Source: JBCBZH01 sp039815415
GTDB lineage: Bacteria > Bacteroidota > Rhodothermia > Rhodothermales > Rubricoccaceae
DNA: 7,572 nucleotides
Direction: 5' to 3'
Assembly (NCBI GenBank): GCA_039815415.1
Contig: JBCBZH010000222.1
Location: 1 to 7,572 of the forward strand
Shown: piece after piece, positions 1 through 6,324 of the stretch
Layout of the letters: each line of letters begins with the position of its first letter
Position numbering within the stretch: the stretch's first letter is position 1
Notes under the pieces: generated by a model
Database searches by the model: none
What the model was told of the DNA's origin: nothing
The model's input: the letters and a program-made list of their open reading frames with translations, nothing else
Translations under genes and position numbers: made by a program

Positions 1-32
1 GAGCGACCTCGCCAGAGCATCCAGACGCAGCA

Positions 33-64
33 ACGGGGCCTCAGAATCGACTCTGAGGCCCCGT
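33..64 (-). terminator. Hairpin downstream of tRNA-Leu, probable terminator
   Basis: A perfect 13-bp GC-rich inverted repeat (arms 33-45 and 52-64, loop 46-51) begins 8 bases after the 3' end of tRNA-Leu, read on the minus strand. The position and stem strength fit an intrinsic terminator, but no clear T-run follows on the minus strand. It could also serve a plus-strand gene ending left of the window. Nothing else is recognisable in bases 1-32. Confidence 0.7.
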
Positions 65-71
65 GTGAGCG

Positions 72-155
72 TGCCCGAGACTGGAATCGAACCAGCACTC
101 CCGTGAGGGAACACGACCCTGAATCGTGCGCGTCTACCAATTCCGCCACTCGGGC
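72..155 (-). tRNA. tRNA-Leu (anticodon CAG)
   Basis: Read on the minus strand this is an 84-nt tRNA with a 7-bp acceptor stem (GCCCGAG pairing with CTCGGGC) and discriminator base A. The anticodon arm is CACGA-TTCAGGG-TCGTG, giving CAG at plus positions 119-121, which reads CTG codons. The long variable arm (TCCC/GGGA stem) is typical of the class II leucine tRNAs, and the T arm carries TTCGATT. CCA is not encoded, so it must be added after transcription. The gene stands alone, with a hairpin after its 3' end and a probable promoter about 60 bp upstream. Confidence 0.97.
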
Positions 156-162
156 AAGGTCA

Positions 163-177
163 GCGGCCCGAAGCCGC
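163..177 (-). other. Small hairpin in the tRNA-Leu leader
   Basis: A 5-bp GC stem (163-167 with 173-177) lies just before the tRNA-Leu 5' end. On the minus strand its loop contains TTCG, as in stable UUCG tetraloops. It would be transcribed as part of the precursor leader if the proposed promoter at 218-249 is right. Its function is unknown; it may affect RNase P processing or simply be chance in GC-rich DNA. Confidence 0.35.
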
Positions 178-182
178 CCCGG

Positions 183-202
183 TCGCCAGCTCGAGCTGGC
201 GA
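183..202. repeat. Perfect 20-bp palindrome made of two head-to-head CCAGCTCGA words
   Basis: The sequence TCGCCAGCTCGAGCTGGCGA is fully self-complementary. Each half is the short word that recurs across the window (see findings). It lies between the likely tRNA-Leu promoter and the tRNA, so it would be transcribed in the leader and could form a hairpin. It could equally be a protein-binding site or a DNA uptake-like pair. The palindrome is certain; its role is inference. Confidence 0.9.
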
Positions 203-217
203 GACCGTCAGGGGCCG

Positions 218-249
218 CGAACATACGCTTGCTCGCGGGGATGCCACAA
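218..249 (-). promoter_or_regulatory. Probable Bacteroidota-type promoter for tRNA-Leu
   Basis: On the minus strand a TTG (plus 247-249) is followed after 21 nt by TATGTTCG (plus 218-225), one base off the phylum consensus -7 box TAnnTTTG. Transcription would start near 212 and give a leader of about 57 nt before tRNA-Leu. The same TTG-21-TAnnTTCG layout precedes tRNA-Asn, which strengthens both calls. The rest of the spacer up to 358 shows no gene and no clear promoter for the peptidase gene. Confidence 0.45.
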
Positions 250-358
250 CGACCCTGCGGGTCTCCACAGCCTTTCCACTGAGAGACCTGACGAGCCCCA
301 TCCAGCGTACGACCTTGGATCGTCAGCTCGTTGACTCCCCCTCTCTGCTCTGATCCCC

Positions 359-2392
359 ATGTCTCGACTCCTCTGCTCCTGCCTCCTCGCGCTGGCGACG
401 ACGACCACGGCACAGACACAGCGCGTGATGCCGTACCCCGTCATGCCGACGCCCCAGTTCGAACGCGCCGTTGCCAATGGAACCCGCACCACTGACGGCA
501 CGCCCGGACCGAACTACTGGCAGAACCGCGCCGACTATGACCTCTCGGCTCGCATCGACGAGACCGAGCAGACCCTCCACGGCACCGGCACCATCACCTA
601 CACCAACAACGCGCCCGATGCGCTTGAGTATCTGGTGGTGAAGCTGAAGCAGAACGTGCACGCGCCCGGCGTCGTCCGCAACCGGCCTGTCACCGTCACA
701 GGCGGCGTGACACTCGAGAACCTCACCGTGAATGGCGAAGCTCCGGCCAACGCCAGCTCGCCGATTGTGCCGGGGCGCTACACGAGCGCCGTCATTCCCG
801 GCACCTACGCCGTCGATGGCACCATCCTCACCATCGGCCTGACGGAACCCCTCGCGACGGGCGCCAGCACGACCCTCGAGCTGGCGTGGAGCTATCCCGT
901 GCCCCCCGCTTCGGGCACCTACCGACAGGGCACCGACGGCGAGGTGTACTACCTCGGCTACTGGTATCCCCAGATGGCGGTCTACGATGATGTGGTCGGA
1001 TGGCACACCGACCCCTACATGGGCAACGGCGAGCACTACCTCACCTTCGGCGACTTCGAGGTCGCCCTCGACGTGCCCTCGAGCTGGCTGGCCTGGGGCA
1101 CCGGCGAGCTGGTGAACCCGGACGAGGTGCTGACCGCTGAGACCCGACGTCGACTCGATCTCGCCCGAACCGCTGACGGCATCGTGAACGTGGTTACCGC
1201 TGACGAGCGCGGCTCCGCGACCGCCGCCAGCTCGACAGGCCGCCACGTGTGGCGCTTCCGTGCCGAGAACGTCCGCGATGTGGCCCTCTCCGCCTCTCCC
1301 GCCTACGTCTGGGACGCCACGCACGCGAACGTGGACCGGGATGGCGACGGTACCGACGAGTCGGTCCTGATCAATGCCTTCTACCGGCCTCAGGGCGAGC
1401 GCCCGATGGAGGCGCCGTGGGAGCGCTCTGCTGAGTTCTCGAAGTTCTCCATCGAGCACCTCTCCGAGATGCTTCTCCCCTACCCTTGGCCCCATATGAC
1501 CGCCGTGGAGGGCATCATCACAGGTGGCATGGAGTACCCCATGATGACGCTCATCGGCGGCAACCGGGATGCGGGTCGTCTCTTCGGCGTCACCTACCAT
1601 GAGATCGCCCACATGTGGTTTCCGATGATCGTGGGCTCGAACGAGAAGATGACTTGGATGGACGAGGGCCTGACGAGCTTCAACACCAACGAGGGTGCCG
1701 CAGCCTTCTTCGACGGCTCCTCGGAGGCCCGCCCGAAGGCGACGCCCTGGAACCGCGCCCGGCAGTCTCATTACCGCCTCGCCGGGACGGGCTACGCGGT
1801 CGCCCCGATGCGCCACAACGACCGCTTTCCGCTCGGCGGCGGCACGCGAGAGGTGGATCCGGTCGGCGGCTCGGCACGCACCATCGCCAGCTACTCCACG
1901 CCTGCCGTCCTGATGCACACCATGCGGGGCATCTTTGGCGAAGAGGCCTTCTTCGAGGCCTACCGCGAGTACGCCCGCCGCTGGGCATATAAGCACCCGA
2001 CACCCTACGATTTTTTCAACACGTTCGAGGACGTACTCGGCCAAGACCTCGACTGGCTCTGGACGCCGACACTCTTCGACACCTGGACCGTGGACTACGG
2101 CATCCGCGACGTGCAGGAGGTCGGCTCGGGTGTGAAGGTGTTCGTCGAAGACCTCGGGCTGGCGCCGATGCCGGTAGTTGTGGAAGTGACGTATGCCGAT
2201 GGCCGAACCGCCCGCCGCACAGTGGACGTGGACACATGGCTGGCTGGCGCCACCGAAGCCCGCGTCTCGTTCCGCGCCGGGACGGTCGCCAGCGCGCGCC
2301 TGGACCCCGACGGCTTCCTGCCCGATGTGGACCCGTCCAACAACGAGCTGGTGCTGATCGAACCCGACGACGCCTCAGCCACTGGACGCTGA
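359..2392 (+). CDS. Secreted M1-family zinc metallopeptidase (aminopeptidase-like)
   Basis: Encodes 677 residues, within the usual range for bacterial M1 proteins. Residues 1-18 look like a Sec signal peptide with cleavage near TTA|Q, so it acts outside the cytoplasm. An N-terminal beta-sandwich domain (about 50-245) precedes the gluzincin catalytic domain. GGMEYP at 389-394 corresponds to the GAMEN substrate-binding motif. HEIAH at 414-418 and E436 in WMDEG are the zinc ligands with general base E415, and Y512 is a candidate transition-state tyrosine. The spacing between H418 and E436 is 17 residues instead of the canonical 18. An acidic DxDxDGxxDE stretch (326-334) resembles a calcium loop. 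No lipobox or T9SS C-terminal domain is visible. The family removes N-terminal residues from peptides; the substrate here is unknown. The start at 359 gives a complete signal peptide; no Shine-Dalgarno sequence is seen. No clear promoter or terminator of its own. Confidence 0.93.
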   Translation: MSRLLCSCLLALATTTTAQTQRVMPYPVMPTPQFERAVANGTRTTDGTPGPNYWQNRADYDLSARIDETEQTLHGTGTITYTNNAPDALEYLVVKLKQNVHAPGVVRNRPVTVTGGVTLENLTVNGEAPANASSPIVPGRYTSAVIPGTYAVDGTILTIGLTEPLATGASTTLELAWSYPVPPASGTYRQGTDGEVYYLGYWYPQMAVYDDVVGWHTDPYMGNGEHYLTFGDFEVALDVPSSWLAWGTGELVNPDEVLTAETRRRLDLARTADGIVNVVTADERGSATAASSTGRHVWRFRAENVRDVALSASPAYVWDATHANVDRDGDGTDESVLINAFYRPQGERPMEAPWERSAEFSKFSIEHLSEMLLPYPWPHMTAVEGIITGGMEYPMMTLIGGNRDAGRLFGVTYHEIAHMWFPMIVGSNEKMTWMDEGLTSFNTNEGAAAFFDGSSEARPKATPWNRARQSHYRLAGTGYAVAPMRHNDRFPLGGGTREVDPVGGSARTIASYSTPAVLMHTMRGIFGEEAFFEAYREYARRWAYKHPTPYDFFNTFEDVLGQDLDWLWTPTLFDTWTVDYGIRDVQEVGSGVKVFVEDLGLAPMPVVVEVTYADGRTARRTVDVDTWLAGATEARVSFRAGTVASARLDPDGFLPDVDPSNNELVLIEPDDASATGR

Positions 2393-2404
2393 TCGCCAGC
2401 TCGA
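2393..2404 (+). repeat. Full 12-base copy of the recurring word after the peptidase stop codon
   Basis: TCGCCAGCTCGA begins at the first base after the TGA stop of the M1 peptidase gene. It is one half of the 183-202 palindrome and a full-length copy of the window's over-represented word. The remaining spacer to 2488 shows no hairpin terminator and no recognisable promoter, so the next gene may be co-transcribed or use an unrecognised promoter. Confidence 0.6.
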
Positions 2405-2488
2405 CGCCTTTCTTGCCATTGGCCCTCCGCTTCACCTGCCGGCCCCACGCGGCTGCCAATCGAAGGGATCCGGCTAGCTACCGATGCG

Positions 2489-4513
2489 ATGCGTGAACGA
2501 GACCCTGCTTCGCTCCGAGCGGAGACCCCGACCTATCCCCGCCACGGCGTTTGGGCTGCCGTGATGGTGCTCGCGCTCACGAGTGGGCTGATCTCGCTCC
2601 CTAGCGCATGGGCGCAGCCCTCCCACTCGGTTCCGACCTCACGCCCGCTATCGATCCAGGGAGCAACGCATCCCGCGGATGTGACCGTGACCGTTACGTC
2701 CCAGATGGGCGACACGCTGCTGACCGTCTCTGGCGACCGCCTTCATGGCGTCAGTTGGATGAACCCTCGCCTCGTTCCTGAAGCGCCCCCGCCCCTGGAT
2801 CTTGCGACCGGCATTCTGTCTCCCATTCTGCGCCGAGTTGCCCCAGGGGCTCGGTGGAACGCCACCATCGTCCCATCCGGAAGAGCTCCCTTCCCGGACC
2901 GTCTGGGATGGCTACAAGACGACAGCAGCACGGAGCCGCGCCTGGGCCTTCGAGCAGAGGACTTCGGCGTCCTTGCAGACTCGACCATTGACAACGGCCC
3001 GGCCCTCAATTGGACCGCGCTCGCAGCGGCCCAACTTCGTCCTTCTGGAGAGATTGTCCGTATCGAGCTCCCACCGGGGACCATCGGTTACACGGGTCCG
3101 GTGGTCCTGCCCGACTCGGTTGAATGGGTGGGTGCAGGAGGTGCCGTGCAAGGCCCGATCCTCACTGACGCACTCGGCAACCGCTTCCAACCCATGGTGA
3201 CGGCCCGGTCGATGAGCAGGCCTAGAGCGACGTCGTACACTCGGCTCCGCATGATCGACGGCCACGCCTTTGATGCTGTGGTCTCCTACAGACAATCGAG
3301 GTCGGACGCCCCCCGAGCGCCAGCCGGTACAGGTCTGGCCCTTGCCCGCTATGCGCTTGGTCAGGAGGCGAGCGCCTTTTTCGTGGCCTCAGGTGCATCG
3401 TGGAGTCGGCTCGCGGATCTCGAGCTGGACGGGAATGGCGAATCCAGCCTCCATCAACTGGAAGCAACCAGTACGTACGCGAAGGAGTCGTGCTTGCGGA
3501 ATGCGCCCTGCCATACGGGCATCGCTGCCGGGAACCACGGCGGCCTGATCGTTCCGAAAGGCCGCACCGTGCTCCTCGAACGCGTAGCCGTCACCGGGTA
3601 CGCAGCCACAGGGCTTCTCGGTCATACCAACCTCATCGCTACGGTTCGGGATGCCCTGCTGGGGAACTCGCTCTACAACCACTCGGCCTATGCCTTCGAT
3701 GGCATCCCCGACGACCCTGAAACGGGCTGGCAACGTGCCACATTTACCGGTTACGCCTGGACGCATCTGCTGGCCTACCGCGGCCTGTACCGCCAGCTCG
3801 TCTTCCACAATCTGGCCCCCAACCCTACCGGGAGAGATGGAGAACCCATAGACGCTCGGATGGGGTTCGTCGCACCGGGCGACAGCCTTGTAATGGACGG
3901 CCTGTATGCAGACACCGTCCTACGCAACTCGTCGGGAACGGGTGTCCGTTCGTCCCACCTGGCCTTCGTCAATGCCTCCGCCACCGGCAATCGCACGTTC
4001 GTACTTCGCAATGCTGCTGTGCTCTCTGGCCCCAACGCAGGCGGGCTCGTAACCCTGCGACAACGAGGTCCCGTTGTCATTGAGGGTGTGGCGCAGCACA
4101 TTGACCTCGGTGCGCATCCACATCGAGATCTGGCTCCCTTCCAAGGGCACCTCGTTTCCGGAGCTCCGTCGCCTGGTTCCGTGGCCCGCGACATCATCGT
4201 CACACTCGACACAACGGGCATGGCCGCCCAGGCTGCTCCCGGTGGCCCAGACATCCACAGGCGTCAATACGTGCTTCTCCATGCGCACCCCCAGCGCGAC
4301 CCAACAGCGCTGCAGATCGAGCATCTCCGCCTGGGATGGCCGCTTCGCACAGCGGCCGCAGACGTGCGGACACCATCCGAGGCGTCTCCGACTACGATCG
4401 TCCTCTGCGATGCCAGGGATGTGAACGGGGCCGTGCCTCTCCGCTACCGTCAACCACGAGAGGCGGCGCTGCTGCGCTATGTGACCGAGCCTGCTCCGTG
4501 CTCGCCTCGCTAA
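2489..4513 (+). CDS. Exported protein of unknown function, probable right-handed beta-helix (pectate-lyase-3-like)
   Basis: Encodes 674 residues. I do not recognise a specific family. Residues 18-42 resemble a Sec signal peptide (basic RH, hydrophobic core, cleavage near AWA|Q) behind a long n-region, so the true start may lie downstream of 2489. Residues about 157-218 (FG-x-LADSTIDNGPALNWTAL, then LPPGT, then VGAGG) match the layout of the capping block of pectate-lyase-3/tailspike-like beta-helices. From about 300 to 560, short strands rich in V, L, N and G (for example LVMDGLYADTVLRN) fit helix coils. Four cysteines (335, 341, 640, 671) fall in two groups and could form disulfides. No catalytic residues of a named polysaccharide lyase can be assigned. 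GC at third codon positions is lower than in the peptidase gene upstream, hinting at different ancestry or weak expression. The fold is inferred and the function unknown; it may bind or process a surface glycan. Confidence 0.75.
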   Translation: MRERDPASLRAETPTYPRHGVWAAVMVLALTSGLISLPSAWAQPSHSVPTSRPLSIQGATHPADVTVTVTSQMGDTLLTVSGDRLHGVSWMNPRLVPEAPPPLDLATGILSPILRRVAPGARWNATIVPSGRAPFPDRLGWLQDDSSTEPRLGLRAEDFGVLADSTIDNGPALNWTALAAAQLRPSGEIVRIELPPGTIGYTGPVVLPDSVEWVGAGGAVQGPILTDALGNRFQPMVTARSMSRPRATSYTRLRMIDGHAFDAVVSYRQSRSDAPRAPAGTGLALARYALGQEASAFFVASGASWSRLADLELDGNGESSLHQLEATSTYAKESCLRNAPCHTGIAAGNHGGLIVPKGRTVLLERVAVTGYAATGLLGHTNLIATVRDALLGNSLYNHSAYAFDGIPDDPETGWQRATFTGYAWTHLLAYRGLYRQLVFHNLAPNPTGRDGEPIDARMGFVAPGDSLVMDGLYADTVLRNSSGTGVRSSHLAFVNASATGNRTFVLRNAAVLSGPNAGGLVTLRQRGPVVIEGVAQHIDLGAHPHRDLAPFQGHLVSGAPSPGSVARDIIVTLDTTGMAAQAAPGGPDIHRRQYVLLHAHPQRDPTALQIEHLRLGWPLRTAAADVRTPSEASPTTIVLCDARDVNGAVPLRYRQPREAALLRYVTEPAPCSPR

Positions 4514-4580
4514 GCCGATCGAGTGGGTGAAGCAGACTGGGCACGAGAGCTGACAAGCGAACCCCAGCGTCCAGAACACC

Positions 4581-4590
4581 TCCAGCTCGA
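4581..4590 (+). repeat. Copy of the recurring CCAGCTCGA word between genes
   Basis: TCCAGCTCGA lies about 70 bases after the stop codon of the beta-helix gene and just before the hairpin at 4600-4629. It is another intergenic copy near a gene 3' end. Apart from this word and the hairpin, the spacer 4514-4639 shows no other signal. Confidence 0.5.
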
Positions 4591-4599
4591 CGCGAAACA

Positions 4600-4629
4600 G
4601 CGAAGGCGGCCTCGAAAGACCGCCTTCGC
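4600..4629 (-). terminator. Hairpin terminator between tRNA-Asn and the beta-helix gene, possibly bidirectional
   Basis: A perfect 10-bp stem (4600-4609 with 4620-4629, 10-base loop) lies 10 bases after the 3' end of tRNA-Asn on the minus strand and is followed by TGTTTCG. It also lies 86 bases after the plus-strand beta-helix gene, so it could stop both converging transcripts. The T-run is weak in both directions. Confidence 0.65.
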
Positions 4630-4639
4630 GTGTGGGATG

Positions 4640-4711
4640 CTCCCCGGGTAGGATTTGAACCTACGACATTTCGGTTAACAGCCGAACGCTCTACCACTGA
4701 GCTACCGAGGA
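4640..4711 (-). tRNA. tRNA-Asn (anticodon GTT)
   Basis: Read on the minus strand: a 72-nt tRNA with acceptor TCCTCGG pairing with CCGGGGA (one T-G pair) and discriminator G. The D arm is GCTCAGTGGTAGAGC. The anticodon arm TTCGG-CTGTTAA-CCGAA gives GTT, which reads AAC and AAT. The T arm is GTAGG-TTCAAAT-CCTAC. CCA is not encoded. It is a single gene with a likely promoter about 65 bp upstream, a hairpin-rich leader and a hairpin terminator downstream. Confidence 0.97.
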
Positions 4712-4765
4712 ATGTCTCCCGACATTCCGGCGGACAAGCCGCCAGTACGGCATCGCTGAGCGATG
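4711..4765 (-). other. Three consecutive short hairpins in the tRNA-Asn leader
   Basis: Three perfect inverted repeats lie end to end directly upstream of tRNA-Asn: AATGTC/GACATT (4711-4726), GGCGG/CCGCC (4729-4743) and CATCGC/GCGATG (4751-4765), with loops of 4, 5 and 3 bases. The first includes the first base of the tRNA. All lie between the proposed promoter and the tRNA, so they would be in the precursor. The pairing is visible in the sequence; any role in processing or regulation is inference. Confidence 0.5.
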
Positions 4766-4777
4766 ACAGGAGCGGAC

Positions 4778-4809
4778 CGAAGGTATCGACGGGTTTGAAC
4801 GCAACGCAA
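4778..4809 (-). promoter_or_regulatory. Probable Bacteroidota-type promoter for tRNA-Asn
   Basis: On the minus strand a TTG (plus 4807-4809) is followed after 21 nt by TACCTTCG (plus 4778-4785), one mismatch from TAnnTTTG. Transcription would start near 4772, with a leader of about 60 nt. Spacing and -7 sequence match the element before tRNA-Leu. Confidence 0.45.
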
Positions 4810-4837
4810 GCCGCGCCTTCTCCTCTTCATGCCCAGT

Positions 4838-4874
4838 TCGCCAGCTCGAGGCCTGTCGCGGAGGCTCGAGCTGG
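4838..4874 (-). terminator. Inverted pair of the CCAGCTCGA word, hairpin after msrA
   Basis: CCAGCTCGA (4841-4849) and its reverse complement (4866-4874) form a stem that continues with GCCT/AGGC after a one-base bulge, closing a 7-base loop (4855-4861). The structure begins 14 bases after the msrA stop codon. It has no T-run on the minus strand, so termination is plausible but not proven. Inverted pairs of uptake sequences serve as terminators in Neisseria and Pasteurellaceae; the parallel is inference. Confidence 0.5.
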
Positions 4875-4888
4875 GGAATCCAGCGGCG

Positions 4889-5425
4889 CTAGGCCGCCAG
4901 CTTGTCGAGGAACTGCGCCCGCAGCTTCGCCACCTTCGGGGCGATGATGGCCGCGCAGTAGGGCTGAGCCGGGTTGTTGTCGAAGTAGTCCTGGTGGTAG
5001 TCCTCCGCCGGGTAGAACGTGTCCAGCGGCTCGATCTCGGTCACGATGGGATTGTCGAACACGTCCGCCAGCTCGCTGCGGACCGCCTGAGCCACCTCGA
5101 GCTGACGATCGCTGTGGGTGTAGATGCCCGAGCGGTACTGCGTGCCCCGGTCGTTGCCCTGGCGGTTGAGCGTCGTTGGGTCGTGGGTGGCGAAGAACAC
5201 CGTCAGGATGTCGCGCAATGAGATCACGTCGGGGTCGAACGTGACCTGCACGACCTCGTTGTGGCCGGTACGCCCCGAGCAGACCTCGCGATAGGTCGGG
5301 TTGGGCACGCGCCCCTGGGCATAGCCAGACACGGCGCTCTCGACGCCTCGAAGTGGCTTCATCACGGCCTCGACGCACCAGAAGCATCCGCCGCCCAGAA
5401 CAATCATCTCTCTCATGGAAATCAT
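4889..5425 (-). CDS. msrA: Peptide-methionine (S)-S-oxide reductase MsrA
   Basis: Encodes 178 residues from the chosen ATG at 5425. MsrA reduces the S-epimer of methionine sulfoxide in proteins and free methionine, repairing oxidative damage, with thioredoxin as the usual electron donor. The catalytic signature GCFWCVEA puts the nucleophile at C14, with C17 and E19 following. Other family blocks are present: SGYAQG, GHNEVVQV, GTQYRSGIY, and FYPAEDYHQDYF followed by YC near the end. C157 in that last block is a candidate recycling cysteine. The ATGs at 5416 and 5407 are also possible starts; the in-frame ATG at 5476 adds unconserved residues. There is no signal peptide, so the protein is probably cytoplasmic. 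No MsrB partner is nearby or fused. It is transcribed away from the amidotransferase gene, with about 95 bp between them and no clear promoter visible. Confidence 0.95.
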   Translation of the reverse strand: MISMREMIVLGGGCFWCVEAVMKPLRGVESAVSGYAQGRVPNPTYREVCSGRTGHNEVVQVTFDPDVISLRDILTVFFATHDPTTLNRQGNDRGTQYRSGIYTHSDRQLEVAQAVRSELADVFDNPIVTEIEPLDTFYPAEDYHQDYFDNNPAQPYCAAIIAPKVAKLRAQFLDKLAA

Positions 5426-5520
5426 GGGTTGGTCTGCTTGTTTAACGCACCAGAGTTGCCCCGGTGCACGCTCCACCGGATCTCCACCGTCTCGCGGTCG
5501 TAGTCTGGCGCTCTTGCCCC

Positions 5521-6315
5521 ATGCCCATGGCCCCTGAGTACGCCCAGCTCCGCATCCGCCTGATCCAGATCCGCGACCGCGAATCGGTCCGCCTGGAAGA
5601 ACAGCAGAGCTTCCGCGACCGCACCCAGCTTCGCGCGGACCAAATCCTTGTCACCAGCGCGATCACCGACGACCTGCACGCAGGCCTGCTGGACGATGTG
5701 GACGCCGTCATGATCGGCGGCGCCGGAGCGTATTCGGTGACGGAGACCTTCGGCTGGACGCAGGACCTGATCGATGTCTGCCAGGCCTGTGCCGACCGCG
5801 AAATGCCACTCTTCGGCTCGTGCTGGGGGCACCAGTTCATCGCTCGCGCCTTTGGCGGCACCGTCATCAACGACTCGGAGCGGTCCGAGATGGGCACTGT
5901 GGACGTGGACCTGACTGATGCCGGGCGCCAGGACCCGCTCTTCTCCACGCTCCCCGACCCCTTTGGCACCCAGATGGGCCACCACGACCGCGTCTCGGTT
6001 CTGCCCAAGGACGCTACCGAGTTGGCGAAGACGGACGTCGCACCGTACCAGGCGATCCGAATCGGGGACCTGCCGATCTATGGGACCCAGTTCCACTCTG
6101 AGTTGGACGAGCACACGGAACGAGGCCGTCTCATTACGTATCGCTCCTATTACCCGGAGATGGCCGATGATGCCATCTTCCAGGCCACGCTCGACGGCCT
6201 GCGTCCCTCGCCGGATGCCGACGATCTCCTGCACCGCTTCCTCTTGCTGTTCGCGGTCGCAGGCGGCGAGGCCCTCCTCGCAGAGCAGCTCAGCCTCGGC
6301 GAACCAGGTACCTAA
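5521..6315 (+). CDS. Class I glutamine amidotransferase-like protein (GuaA N-terminal type)
   Basis: Encodes 264 residues from ATG 5521 (5527 is equally possible; the in-frame ATG at 5464 adds an unconserved tail). Class I domains hydrolyse glutamine and pass ammonia to a partner. The nucleophile elbow is GSCWGHQFIARAFGG with C101, and the His-Glu pair is in YGTQFHSE (H192, E194). The usual proline between them is replaced by serine, as is tolerated in the family. VMIGGAGAYSV near residues 63-72 corresponds to the oxyanion-side glycine block. There is no synthetase domain as in GMP synthase (about 500 residues), and none lies next to it, so it belongs to the free-standing COG0518-like group whose substrates are mostly unknown. 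Some relatives hydrolyse gamma-glutamyl compounds. Cytoplasmic; no signal peptide. It converges on yheT with only 9 bases between the two stop codons. Confidence 0.88.
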   Translation: MPMAPEYAQLRIRLIQIRDRESVRLEEQQSFRDRTQLRADQILVTSAITDDLHAGLLDDVDAVMIGGAGAYSVTETFGWTQDLIDVCQACADREMPLFGSCWGHQFIARAFGGTVINDSERSEMGTVDVDLTDAGRQDPLFSTLPDPFGTQMGHHDRVSVLPKDATELAKTDVAPYQAIRIGDLPIYGTQFHSELDEHTERGRLITYRSYYPEMADDAIFQATLDGLRPSPDADDLLHRFLLLFAVAGGEALLAEQLSLGEPGT

Positions 6316-6324
6316 CCCCTAGGC

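Noticed and set aside
359..385. Cysteines at residues 6 and 8 of the peptidase as a lipoprotein box
   Set aside because: The residues before C8 do not fit the lipobox and the n-region would be too short; a plain signal peptide fits better.
323..2044. A 573-codon open frame on the minus strand opposite the M1 peptidase gene
   Set aside because: It is the shadow frame of a GC-rich gene with strong third-position bias. Its translation is rich in G, R, H and V with no motifs, whereas the plus strand has a full peptidase with signal peptide and zinc motifs.
4392..4697. Minus-strand open frame containing VGSNPTRG
   Set aside because: It is translation of tRNA-Asn itself followed by antisense of the beta-helix gene.
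4630..4947. Plus-strand open frame beginning with a GFEPTTFRL-like stretch
   Set aside because: This is the classic false protein from translating the antisense strand of a tRNA, here tRNA-Asn.
5426..5520. Overlapping longer starts for msrA (5476) and the amidotransferase (5464)
   Set aside because: Both extensions are unlike their families and would overlap; the shorter starts leave a normal divergent spacer.
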